A stretch of DNA of 64,000 nucleotides from NCBI RefSeq assembly GCF_001039005.1, contig NZ_LDWR01000010.1:40104-104103 (forward strand). Direction: 5' to 3'. The position numbers were made by a program, and so were the translations under genes. A model generated the notes under the pieces. That model worked only from the letters and a program-made list of their open reading frames with translations. It was not told where the DNA came from and did no database searches. This document shows positions 56,556 to 64,000 of this stretch, in pieces; within the stretch, counting starts at the first letter, position 1; every line of letters begins with the position of its first letter. This DNA is from Burkholderia cepacia (lineage in GTDB: Bacteria > Pseudomonadota > Gammaproteobacteria > Burkholderiales > Burkholderiaceae).

Positions 56556-57509
56556 CTAGAGCGCGGGGCCAGCCGGGTCCGGCCGGGGCGGCGCGAACGC
56601 GATGCCGTCCGTCAGATGGCGGTGCACGGCCGGCAGATGCTCGAGCGCGAGTGCCGGATACGCGTGATGCACCTGGTGATAGCCGATGTTGCGCGGATAC
56701 AGCACGAGCTTGCCGATCCAGCCGAACGTCATCGTGCGCGTCATCCGCCAGATCGATTCCGGCGAGCGTTCGTCGATCTCGACGTGGTCGTGTTCGAGCA
56801 GCACGCGGTTCGCGTTCATGATGCCGCCGACGATCCACGGCAGTCCGTAGTACGTGAAGAACGGCAGGTCCCAGTGCACGACGGCGGCGATCGCGAGCAG
56901 ATAACCCGCGCAATGCGGCAGGTCGGCGCGCGCGCATGCGATGACTTCGGGGTGACGACGCAGATCCTGACGCGAGCGGTCCTGCATGAAGCCGCGTGCG
57001 TACCACGGCCGGAACGCGGGCCATGCGAGCGCGAGCGGCGCCATCAGCGCGCGCAGCGGCCACCAGACCGGCAGCAGCGCGCCGCGCAGCATCATCGCGC
57101 GTTGCGCCCAGCCGCCGCGTGCGGCCAGCCGGTGCAGGTACGGATCTTCGGCGGTGCCGACCGCGCGGTGATGGCGCAGGTGGTGATAGCGCATCGCGGC
57201 GATCGACGAGCCGATCGTCCAGCCGGCGAGCGCCTCGACGAGCGCGAGCGGCAGCGTCATGCGCCGCGCGGGAATATGGCACGCGTCGTGCAGGATCACG
57301 CCGAATGCCTGCAGCCGGCCCGCGATCAGCAGCACGGCGGCGACATAGACGAACGGATTCGGCACGAAGCGGATCGCGGCCCAGCACAGCAGGATGCCGA
57401 GCCAGTCGACGCACGCATAACGGACGAGCCGCCACGGCCGCGCGCCGGCCGCGAACGGTAGCGTGCGGTTCAACTCGGCAGGCGTCGGCAGGGCGGATGG
57501 GCTGGGCAT
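56556..57509 (-). CDS. Membrane fatty-acid desaturase/hydroxylase
   Basis: 317 aa from ATG 57509. His boxes HDACH, MRYHHLRHHRAVG and YHQVHHAYP. Convergent with the Rieske gene, 32 bp apart. Third desaturase-type gene of the locus, and different enough from the others to act at another position or on another chain. Confidence 0.88.
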   Translation of the reverse strand: MPSPSALPTPAELNRTLPFAAGARPWRLVRYACVDWLGILLCWAAIRFVPNPFVYVAAVLLIAGRLQAFGVILHDACHIPARRMTLPLALVEALAGWTIGSSIAAMRYHHLRHHRAVGTAEDPYLHRLAARGGWAQRAMMLRGALLPVWWPLRALMAPLALAWPAFRPWYARGFMQDRSRQDLRRHPEVIACARADLPHCAGYLLAIAAVVHWDLPFFTYYGLPWIVGGIMNANRVLLEHDHVEIDERSPESIWRMTRTMTFGWIGKLVLYPRNIGYHQVHHAYPALALEHLPAVHRHLTDGIAFAPPRPDPAGPAL

Positions 57510-57690
57510 TCGGTGAGGTCGGGCGCGCCGTCGACGGCGCGCATGCAGGCATATCGGTCGGCAATATACACCGGTTTCGGGCGACGAGCGCGAGCAGTTC
57601 CTGGCCGGCATCGATTTCATTCTGGCGGGCATTGGAACCGCCCGGTAAGCCGTTTTTGTGCGGGCGGTTCCGGGAGATGCTGCGGGTTCG

Positions 57691-58326
57691 TTACCCGAGC
57701 AGCCGCAACGCGTCCGCGAGCGACAGTACCGTCGTGCGCGATTCGAACGCGGTGGAGAACAGGTGCTCGTGGACGACCGGGTCCGGGTCGTAGCAGCAGT
57801 CCTTGACCGTATACAGGCGGAAGTCCGCGTCGCTCGCGTAGCCGATCGACGACAGCATCACGCCGGTCGACGCGATGCCGACCATGATCAGCGAATCGAC
57901 GCCTTGCGCGACCAGCCGTGCCTGCAGATCGGTGCCGAAAAACACGCTGGCGCGGTGCGCGACGATCAGCGGCTCGTCGGCCCGCCGGCCCAGCTCCGGC
58001 GACGGGCCGTCGTCGATGAAGAGGCCGAGCTGCTTGATGCCTTGCCCGTTCTTGTTGCGCGGGCTGACTTCCGGATAACCGGGGCTGAACCGGAGATTGG
58101 CGAACCAGACGCCGACGCCGCCGGCCCGCGCCGCGTCGCATAGCCGGCGCGTATTGGCGAGCAATTCGGGTGCGGCCGACGGAAAGAGTCCGAGGATGTC
58201 GGTCTGGTAATGCATGACGAGCAACGCGGTGCTTGACGGCACGATGGCGCGAATCGGCGCGGATGGGTTGTCGCCGGGGTTCGTGAGGGTTGCCGTTGCG
58301 ATATCCGGTGCGTTTTGCCGAGTCAT
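57691..58326 (-). CDS. Isochorismatase-fold protein lacking the catalytic triad
   Basis: 211 aa from ATG 58326. Fold is clear: LLVMHYQTDIL, HRASVFFGTDL, IMVGIASTGVMLSS. But the usual Asp (in LLxIDxQ) is His39, the Lys before HRxSxF is Ala123, and the Cys of GxxTxxCV is Val156, so all three catalytic residues of cysteine hydrolases are replaced. Either inactive or working by another chemistry. Confidence 0.8.
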   Translation of the reverse strand: MTRQNAPDIATATLTNPGDNPSAPIRAIVPSSTALLVMHYQTDILGLFPSAAPELLANTRRLCDAARAGGVGVWFANLRFSPGYPEVSPRNKNGQGIKQLGLFIDDGPSPELGRRADEPLIVAHRASVFFGTDLQARLVAQGVDSLIMVGIASTGVMLSSIGYASDADFRLYTVKDCCYDPDPVVHEHLFSTAFESRTTVLSLADALRLLG

Positions 58327-58660
58327 GAGCGAGGGTCTCCGATAGCCTGCGGGGAATTTCAGCGTCCCCGATTTGTACCTGAAAATCGGGTCGGCCGCCG
58401 ATGCGATTTTCGTAGGGGCATTTTGCCGCGTCGCGCGGTGGCCTCTGTCATACCGGTGCCCGGTTTCCGCACGGCCGCAATATACTGGCATGCGCTTTAT
58501 CGACCAACGGTCGGTTGCGGTAGTGCGACGCCGATGTCGATGGTCGGCTGCGACTGCTCGCCGCTGCCGGCTTGCCGTTTTCGCGCGGATCGTGCCCGAA
58601 GCGACAATGCCCGGCGCGATGCCATTTCATGTCACGTTGCGCCAACACGAGCCACACGTC
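58327..58660. other. Divergent intergenic region
   Basis: 334 bp between the isochorismatase-fold gene and the VOC gene. An in-frame upstream extension of the VOC gene exists (ATG 58619) but has little support. No hairpin with T-run. Confidence 0.4.
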
Positions 58661-59047
58661 ATGCCAGTTACCGGATTCAATCACTACAATCTGCGGGCAG
58701 ATCGGTCGACACTCGATGTGCTCCGCGATTTCTATGTCGACATCGTCGGCTTGCAGGAAGGGTTTCGCCCGCCGTTCAAGAGCTTCGGGTATTGGTTGTA
58801 TGCGGGCACGCAGACCGTGCTGCATCTGACGGAAGCGTGGCCGGGCGAGTCGCGCCCGTCAAACGTTGCCAATACGTTTGATCACGTAGCGTTTTCCTGC
58901 GACGGTCCCAGCGAAATGGCGCTTCATCTGACCGAGGCCAACGTGGAATTCACGCGTGAGTACGTTCCGCTCACGGGCCAGATTCAGATTTTTTGCCGCG
59001 ATCCGGCAGGCAATGGCGTCGAGTTGAATTTCGCGCAAGCCGAATGA
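58661..59047 (+). CDS. VOC/glyoxalase-family protein
   Basis: 128 aa. Opening GFNHYNLRAD with metal His, NTFDHVAFSC with the second His, and the closing NGVELNF with Glu: a complete single VOC unit. Function in this group ranges from glyoxalase to antibiotic resistance; not resolvable here. Confidence 0.85.
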   Translation: MPVTGFNHYNLRADRSTLDVLRDFYVDIVGLQEGFRPPFKSFGYWLYAGTQTVLHLTEAWPGESRPSNVANTFDHVAFSCDGPSEMALHLTEANVEFTREYVPLTGQIQIFCRDPAGNGVELNFAQAE

Positions 59048-59229
59048 GCGCGCCGGGCGTTTGCCTTCGAGTGACGCATCCCGCGTTGGGTTTGCGCCGG
59101 GGCTGACGTGGGCGGTTCGACCGCGGCATCGAAATCAATGACATCCGGCGATCGGGTCGCGCTGCCGCGACAACGCCGGGCCAATTAACCAGCGCCACTT
59201 CGGCGCTCGACCTGGAGGCAGGGAATTTC

Positions 59230-59739
59230 ATGGCAGTGGTACATATCGTTTTTGGGCCGCAAGGTGCCGGCAAGTCTACTTACGCGCGTACGCTCGCAGT
59301 CTCGTCCGGCGCGACGCGTTTCTCGATCGATGAGTGGATGGCACAGCTGTACGGCCCGGATCTTCCGGAGCCGGTTGAATTGAACTGGCTCATGGAGCGA
59401 GTGCAGCGCTGCGAGAGTCAAATCTGGCGCACTGCCGAGCAGATCGCGAAAAATGGCGGGAACGTCATTCTGGATCTCGGTTTCATGAAGGCGCGAAGTC
59501 GTTCGGCGTTTGCTGATCGAGCCAGGGACGCCGGTATTTCGAGTGAGCTGCACTATGTCACCGCGCCGCATGACATCCGGCGCGGTCGTGTTCTGACAAG
59601 GAATTCAGAAAAGGGCGATACGTTTTCGTTTGAGGTTTCGCCTGCCATGTTCGACTTCATGGAAAAGGAATTCGAAGATCCGACGACGCTCGAACTCGCA
59701 TCGGCAACCGTGTTCAATTCTCATGTCCCGGCTGCATGA
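59230..59739 (+). CDS. P-loop AAA_33 kinase-like ATPase
   Basis: 169 aa. Walker A GPQGAGKSTYA near the start; the SIDEWM and VILDLGFMK segments fit AAA_33 (polynucleotide-kinase/zeta-toxin-like small-molecule kinases). GGAGG lies about 14 bases upstream. Function unknown; free-standing gene. Confidence 0.85.
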   Translation: MAVVHIVFGPQGAGKSTYARTLAVSSGATRFSIDEWMAQLYGPDLPEPVELNWLMERVQRCESQIWRTAEQIAKNGGNVILDLGFMKARSRSAFADRARDAGISSELHYVTAPHDIRRGRVLTRNSEKGDTFSFEVSPAMFDFMEKEFEDPTTLELASATVFNSHVPAA

Positions 59740-59916
59740 TCGAGCGATCGGGCAGGCCTTGCTTGTTGGCACGGGTAGCGGAGCGGCAGGCGCTGGGCGC
59801 TCGGCTCCTGCACGCGAAGGCGGTGCGTGAATGTTTCGAGCGCCCGATTTACGGAAGGTCGGCAGTTCGATCGTTTTACGGAGCGTTTGCGGTGGCGCCT
59901 GTGATCATCTGCGCTA

Positions 59917-60429
59917 GTGCATCAGATCACAATGAATCTGCAGGCTTTCCGTTGCGTTGCGGTGAATCTGAAACCCTTGCCGTATCAGCGCGGCATGGAG
60001 CTCTGCAAGGGCCGAAGCGCATCGCCGTACGCGGCGCCGCTGCCAGAAAGGCGGCGTGAATACGCCCAGCGGCAACATCCGTACGCGACGACCGTTCAAA
60101 CTAAATGAAACGTCGATATGCGTTCCATCGACATCGTGTCCATTGCTGCCGAAAATATCGGCCAACTCGTCGCATCGGGCGGGATAGAGTAAGCGGAACA
60201 CGCCGATTCCCAGGGCGCGAAACCGGCGACGGGCAAAACCAAGACTGGACGCTTGCGGCTCGTAGCCTCGCGTCAGGATCAGGTTGATCTGCGCGGGCAA
60301 CTCGGCCTGGATCGCCTGCAGCTTACCGAGGACGCGCGCATCCACGCGGACGTGCCGCGCGGGCCAGCGTGGCCGGATCTGCACACCCGCTTGAACACCA
60401 CGAGTCAGCGTCAGCAAATTCAAATGCAT
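59917..60429 (-). CDS. Putative peptidase M15-like protein
   Basis: 170 aa. The segment NGHDVDGTHIDVSF recalls the SxHxxGxxxD zinc motif of D-Ala-D-Ala carboxypeptidases, preceded by an ILTRGYEP strand similar to the YRP region. No signal peptide. High third-position GC supports a real gene. The family assignment is tentative; key spacing differs by one residue. Confidence 0.5.
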
Positions 60430-61067
60430 CGTCAGATATCCGTGAGCGCGATGGGTAATAAGCGCGAGGATGGGAAGGGCGAACTGTCCATTGAGCGTGC
60501 CGGCGCGCGCCGATTTCGACCTGCGGTCGTGCCCGAGCCCGCTGCTTCAGAAAATCGACCGGCCCGAATAAGTCGTCAACCATTCCTAGGCCAAGGTCCC
60601 TGCGCTCCGAGTATTTAAACCAATGCTGGTCGGGTCAGAATATCGAGCGACTAGTGTACGTTGTCAGTTGCTCAGGCGCCTGAACGCTCGCGCTCTGGAA
60701 ATATAAACTCTCATGTGATTCCTTCGGTACAGACCGGACGGGCGAGCGCCACGCCACCTTTGACGTCCGAGATGGCCAAAAGCGGTCAACTCAGCTTGCT
60801 ACCCGATAGCGGTCAGCTAATGCCCGTGTGCTGCAATGTGCCGGTTCGTGAAAGCGAATAAAAGAGCGTACCCAATAGACATATACTTGCTCTGTGCTTA
60901 AGCTGTAGCGTTGGTACCGGAGGCGCTCACGCAATTGGTCCAAAACCTTGACCGAGCGCAACGGTGGCAGAGGTTCAATACTGGTTTCATGGAATGTTAA
61001 TGTTGTGGTTTTTTACACAGCATAGTTCACAGGCGACGTAAGGCTGTAACTTGAACCGGACAACACG
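60430..61067. other. Repeat-bearing intergenic region
   Basis: 638 bp. Contains dispersed-repeat copy A and other intergenic repeat-like sequence (for example the tract around 60775-60850). No convincing ORF; short open frames show repeat sequence, not codon bias. Confidence 0.5.
60488..60771. repeat. Dispersed repeat, copy A
   Basis: Shares three collinear blocks with 63752-63960: one around GAGCGTGCCGGCGCGC, one around AATAAGTCGTC, and one from TCTGGAAATATAAACTC to CTTTGACGTCCG. The minus strand encodes a short MVDDL-GxVDFL fragment in both copies, perhaps a decayed ORF of a mobile element. Confidence 0.7.
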
Positions 61068-61346
61068 ATGCAAATCAACTATGCACACTTGCGCGAGCGG
61101 TCCACCTCAGGTGGTTGGATCGATTTTGCTGTCTTTGAGGCACGTTCAACCAGCGGAACTGATTCTGCCAATTCAGAAGTACTCGCACGGTTGACAGCTA
61201 AGGCAAGAGCCGCGGGTCAGAAAATTGACCAATCCGCACTGGCTTTCCAAGAGGCCGGACGGATCAAGTTCTTTGGCGACAGGAAGCTGGTCGAATATCT
61301 CTCTAAAGCGGGTGTGCCTCGCTGGACTCATACGATCAATGACTAG
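61068..61346 (+). CDS. Small hypothetical protein, first gene of the HEPN pair
   Basis: 92 aa, unrecognised. Starts MQINYAHLRERSTSGG; no membrane segment. Two-thirds is likely alpha/beta. Stop lies 33 bp before the HEPN gene, so it may be its partner (possible antidote or adaptor, inferred from position). GC is lower than in the core genes. Confidence 0.65.
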   Translation: MQINYAHLRERSTSGGWIDFAVFEARSTSGTDSANSEVLARLTAKARAAGQKIDQSALAFQEAGRIKFFGDRKLVEYLSKAGVPRWTHTIND

Positions 61347-61378
61347 TGATGCGCGCTACTTCTGGGGGAGGGGTTGCG

Positions 61379-62305
61379 ATGTCGCGAAAGCCACCCGCTG
61401 TTGAGCGGAAACTGATCCTCGCGAAGGATCATCGACGAAAGTACGGCGTGCGGCTCACGTTTCAAGTTCGGCGCGCGGCTCACATCGGCGAGCTTGAGAG
61501 AGTCACGCTGCTTCTGCCTGATGGATCAGTGGCGACCATTCAGCCCGACGATGCATTCGACTTCGAAGTTGAAGGTGGCAAGTCCTACGACCTGACGGTT
61601 GAAGGTTTTCCCACAGCGAGCGATGCGGAAGCGGCGGGAATGCAGATGGCGCAAGCGCTGTTGCTGTGTGCGGTCAGCCTGGATTTCGGCCTGCGCCTTA
61701 GCTACATGTCTCATGAGCCGCCGACGGTCTTTGATAGAACGCTTTCCGCGGGTATGTTCGGTCTTGCCACTGGGTACACCAACTGGCCGCAAGACGTGGT
61801 GCTTTCTGAGTTCTGGAAGGCGATTGAGACGCCACTACGGGATCGAAGGTTGTTGCTATCGGTGGAGCTCTTTGCATCAGCCGCATTGGAGTCAAACGAC
61901 CGTGCCCGGTTTGTGATGACCGTATCGGCACTCGAGCCGCTTGCGGTCCAGGATTCTCTTGGGCCTGAGGTGTCGGACGTCGTTGATGCGCTAGCTATTG
62001 AGCTTTCTACGAACGCAAGTATCCCGGCAGATCTCAAGGACTCTCTGAAAGGAAGGCTGCTTCAACTGAAGCGTGAATCGGTACGGCAAGCTTTGAAAAG
62101 GCATTGCCGCCGGTGGTTTCCCGACGATCTCGACGCTTGGAAGAGTCTCGATCACGCGTACGGGTTGAGAAGTGAATTGCTGCACGAGGGGAGACCGTCT
62201 GACCTTGACATTCTTCTTGCGGAACAAACGAGGACAGTCTCGAACTACCTGCGGGCTATCTATGAAAACGAGTTCGGATTGTCGTTTCGCGCACCAGTAG
62301 CATGA
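61379..62305 (+). CDS. Protein with C-terminal HEPN-like RX4H motif
   Basis: 308 aa. ATG 61379 has a strong GGGGGAGGGG upstream; earlier GTG/ATG codons (61346, 61349) overlap the previous stop and lack one. N-terminal beta-rich part, central helices, and near the C-terminus AYGLRSELLHEG with Arg264-x4-His269, followed by a long helix, the layout of HEPN domains (ApeA/AbiV-like). HEPN motifs form RNase sites in defence and toxin systems. Assignment rests on motif and context. Confidence 0.55.
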   Translation: MSRKPPAVERKLILAKDHRRKYGVRLTFQVRRAAHIGELERVTLLLPDGSVATIQPDDAFDFEVEGGKSYDLTVEGFPTASDAEAAGMQMAQALLLCAVSLDFGLRLSYMSHEPPTVFDRTLSAGMFGLATGYTNWPQDVVLSEFWKAIETPLRDRRLLLSVELFASAALESNDRARFVMTVSALEPLAVQDSLGPEVSDVVDALAIELSTNASIPADLKDSLKGRLLQLKRESVRQALKRHCRRWFPDDLDAWKSLDHAYGLRSELLHEGRPSDLDILLAEQTRTVSNYLRAIYENEFGLSFRAPVA

Positions 62306-62708
62306 TCCGTCTGATGAGACCCTATGAGGCGACCGCGCCCGGCTACCTAGCAGGTCGATCGACGCGGACGTCTTATCGGCGGGCTTCGCCCACCTACTGT
62401 CCGCTGGTCATCTCCGACGTTAAAGGGCTGCTTTCTCCAGGTCCCAAAGGCAGTTTTGGGTTGCGGATTCAACCCGTTATGGGCGGGACCGCACCGATAA
62501 ACGCAAGAGTTGATTCCGGTCTTGGTCGAAACAGCGGCTGCCTGATCGTGGAGTAGTATTCCCCCATGTCCAAGTTTTGCTCGGTCTCTCCGGCGCATAG
62601 CCGACCCATCCGTGACGAGGGCGGCAAGCTCGCCAAAGGGTTTGGAAACTGCTTCAACGATACGTGTGGCAGCGTCGGCCGTGACGACGGCATTGATGGG
62701 AACGCATC
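62306..62708. other. Intergenic repeat-like region
   Basis: 403 bp of sequence resembling multi-copy intergenic elements seen in these genomes. Open frames on both strands are short and lack codon bias. No gene. Confidence 0.4.
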
Positions 62709-63110
62709 ATGTCAACCGAGTGGAAGCATCGCGTCAGACTGTTTATCCAGCGTTTTTGGCAGCCGACCAGTGCGTGCATGACCTGCATGCCGGGGAGCTG
62801 GGGCAATATCATGAGCCTTGCCCACTGGACCATTGCATTTCATACAGGTCTGCTTACTGGACTCCTGGCTGTATTTTTGACTTTCACGCCTGCTGCGAAA
62901 CTCTACGCGCATCGATACGGCAATGCGCTGGTCGTTGGCCTCCTGACAACGTTGGGCGACGCCTACTCGCACACGAGTCACTACCGTATCCCCTACGTCG
63001 AGCACATCGTGACGGGGGCAATTTCAGGTCTCTTGACGCTGGCGGCCTCATATCTCTTCGAAGACCGCGCGCGACGCCTTCGGGCGGCATGGGCTCGGGT
63101 TTTCGGATAG
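62709..63110 (+). CDS. Small integral membrane protein
   Basis: 133 aa. Three to four hydrophobic helices: IAFHTGLLTGLLAVFLTF, NALVVGLLTTLGDAYS and IVTGAISGLLTLAASYLF. CMTCMPG Cys pair near residue 23. No recognised family. Located within the repeat-flanked module. Confidence 0.6.
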   Translation: MSTEWKHRVRLFIQRFWQPTSACMTCMPGSWGNIMSLAHWTIAFHTGLLTGLLAVFLTFTPAAKLYAHRYGNALVVGLLTTLGDAYSHTSHYRIPYVEHIVTGAISGLLTLAASYLFEDRARRLRAAWARVFG

Positions 63111-63236
63111 CTTACCCGCTGACTTTCTGAACCCACCGGGCTAAACGGAAAGAGACTCCCCGGTGTGGCTACGCTTCATGATGCGCATGGACAACTGGAG
63201 CTCGCGACCGTTACATGCCCCAGCGTCAGGGCGCGG

Positions 63237-63509
63237 CTAGCAGCGGTCGTTTGACCCCGGCGCACGGATACAGACAAACGAGCCATGACAAATCTGATTC
63301 GATTCCGCGTTCGGCCGGTATTTCACGGTAGCGATCTTCTGGTCGAGGTACTTGAAGATCATCGCGCCGTTGATTTCCCAAGCGTCGCCGCGATCCTGCA
63401 AGATGCACTGCATGCTGTCCAGGTCCCGCATCCGGACGGCCTCGACGATCCCCGGGGCGCCTTGTCTCAGGACCGCTATTTCAGCTATTGGGCGTATGCT
63501 CGGGGCCAC
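63237..63509 (-). pseudogene. Gene fragment, minus strand
   Basis: Frame of 90 codons whose middle (about 63270-63455) has very high third-position GC and reads like protein (WEINGAMIFKYLDQK); the first about 18 codons do not. I take it as the 3' part of a gene whose 5' end was replaced at about 63455. Family not recognised. Confidence 0.4.
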
Positions 63510-63650
63510 TATGAAATAGACGACGATATCTGGGGGCTGTTCGTCACCGCGTCGATCAACAACGCGTCCATCGTCGCGGACATCGAACAGGCACTCCTGT
63601 CGACAGGGAAATTCGTCAAAGAAGACGCGGATTTCGGCAAGTTCGAGTGA
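63285..63650 (+). pseudogene. Gene fragment, plus strand
   Basis: 121-codon frame; only the part from about 63455 on (FSYWAYARGHYEIDDDIWG to the end) has normal codon use. Its first half is antisense to the minus-strand fragment. Probably the 3' end of a plus-strand gene joined to it, so both are broken. Confidence 0.4.
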
Positions 63651-64000
63651 GTCGAAGCGATCCGGGGAAGCTTATGTAACGATAGCGAACGACTGCTCCG
63701 GGCGGCCAGCAAGCACCGTTTAGGGTCGATTGTTGCCGATGGCCGAATTCCCCATTGAGCGTGCCGGCGCGCACCGATATGAGTCTGCCGCCGTTGCGCC
63801 AGATGAGGTACGCTTGACTTCGCCATCTCAAAAAATCGACCTTTCCGTATAAGTCGTCCACCACTCCAACGCCAGCGTGCGTGCAGTCTGGAAATATAAA
63901 CTCGCATGTGATCTTCGGTGCTGAGCGGACGGGCGAGCGCCATGCTCGCCTTTGACGTCCGGGAGACGTCCGAGATCAGCTGCGGATTCAACCGGTCGAT
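63651..64000. other. Repeat-bearing region at right edge
   Basis: Contains dispersed-repeat copy B; no gene supported. Whether a gene begins beyond 64000 cannot be seen. Confidence 0.4.
63752..63960. repeat. Dispersed repeat, copy B
   Basis: Same orientation and block order as 60488-60771, with about 70 bp less between blocks. The two copies bracket the HEPN pair, the small membrane protein and the gene fragments. Confidence 0.7.

Noticed and set aside
60661..60861. 66-codon plus-strand ORF
   Set aside because: Lies across dispersed-repeat sequence; the codons show no GC3 bias.

Overview
The window is about 65-68% GC for most of its length, with strong G/C preference at third codon positions and dense gene packing. 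Gene families (mmsAB valine genes, AcoR-like activator, MacAB/NodT efflux, DUF2917, DUF1488, NfeD/slipin, EphD-like fusion) point to a beta-proteobacterium of the genus Burkholderia, probably the B. cepacia complex; replicon and species cannot be settled from sequence alone. Most long open frames opposite the genes described here are GC-driven antisense artefacts and were left out.

Layout. 1-4.1 kb: 3' part of a serine carboxypeptidase, a secreted EF-hand protein, a truncated regulator/VOC chimera, a quinone oxidoreductase and tRNA-Leu(GAG) with a clear promoter and terminator. 4.2-13 kb: LRR protein kinase, LysE exporter, a copper-handling operon (DUF2946, small ORF, CopC, PCu(A)C, small membrane protein), a ferredoxin, an AcoR-like sigma54 activator, a DUF1488 protein and an NCS2 purine permease. 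13-15.9 kb: small genes, including tandem DUF2917 paralogues, each behind a duplicated leader that looks like a promoter, a 28-codon upstream ORF and an intrinsic terminator. 15.9-21.3 kb: an operon of M24-like protein, EphD-like hydrolase/SDR fusion and PF10118 protein, then a HAD phosphatase resembling phosphorylcholine phosphatase. 21.3-23.7 kb: NfeD and slipin, translationally coupled.

23.8-32.5 kb: AraC-type regulator divergent from acyl-CoA dehydrogenase, acyl-CoA synthetase, mmsA, mmsB, enoyl-CoA hydratase and 3-hydroxyisobutyryl-CoA hydrolase, together a valine/branched-chain catabolic operon. 32.5-39.8 kb: LysR regulator/MFS pair and a macA-macB-nodT tripartite efflux operon. 40.0-41.3 kb: a low-GC islet (a DsbC N-domain-only protein and a DUF1835/DUF3658 protein) bracketed by 30-bp near-identical direct repeats. 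41.4-47.6 kb: methyltransferase, HD phosphohydrolase, XRE regulator, lipoprotein, an HdeD-like/papain-like fusion, a secreted protein and RNase T2.

47.6-57.5 kb is the most intriguing region: a PAP2/fatty-acid desaturase fusion, two GNAT proteins, an alpha/beta hydrolase, a PF10118 protein, a desaturase, a GH3-type acyl-adenylating enzyme, a Rieske oxygenase and a third desaturase. Together they resemble a biosynthetic locus for an unsaturated, oxidised, amide- or ester-linked acyl product. 57.7-64 kb becomes a mosaic: an isochorismatase-fold protein lacking its catalytic triad, a VOC protein, a P-loop kinase-like protein, an M15-like protein, and a lower-GC module with a HEPN-motif protein between direct copies of a dispersed repeat, ending in gene fragments.
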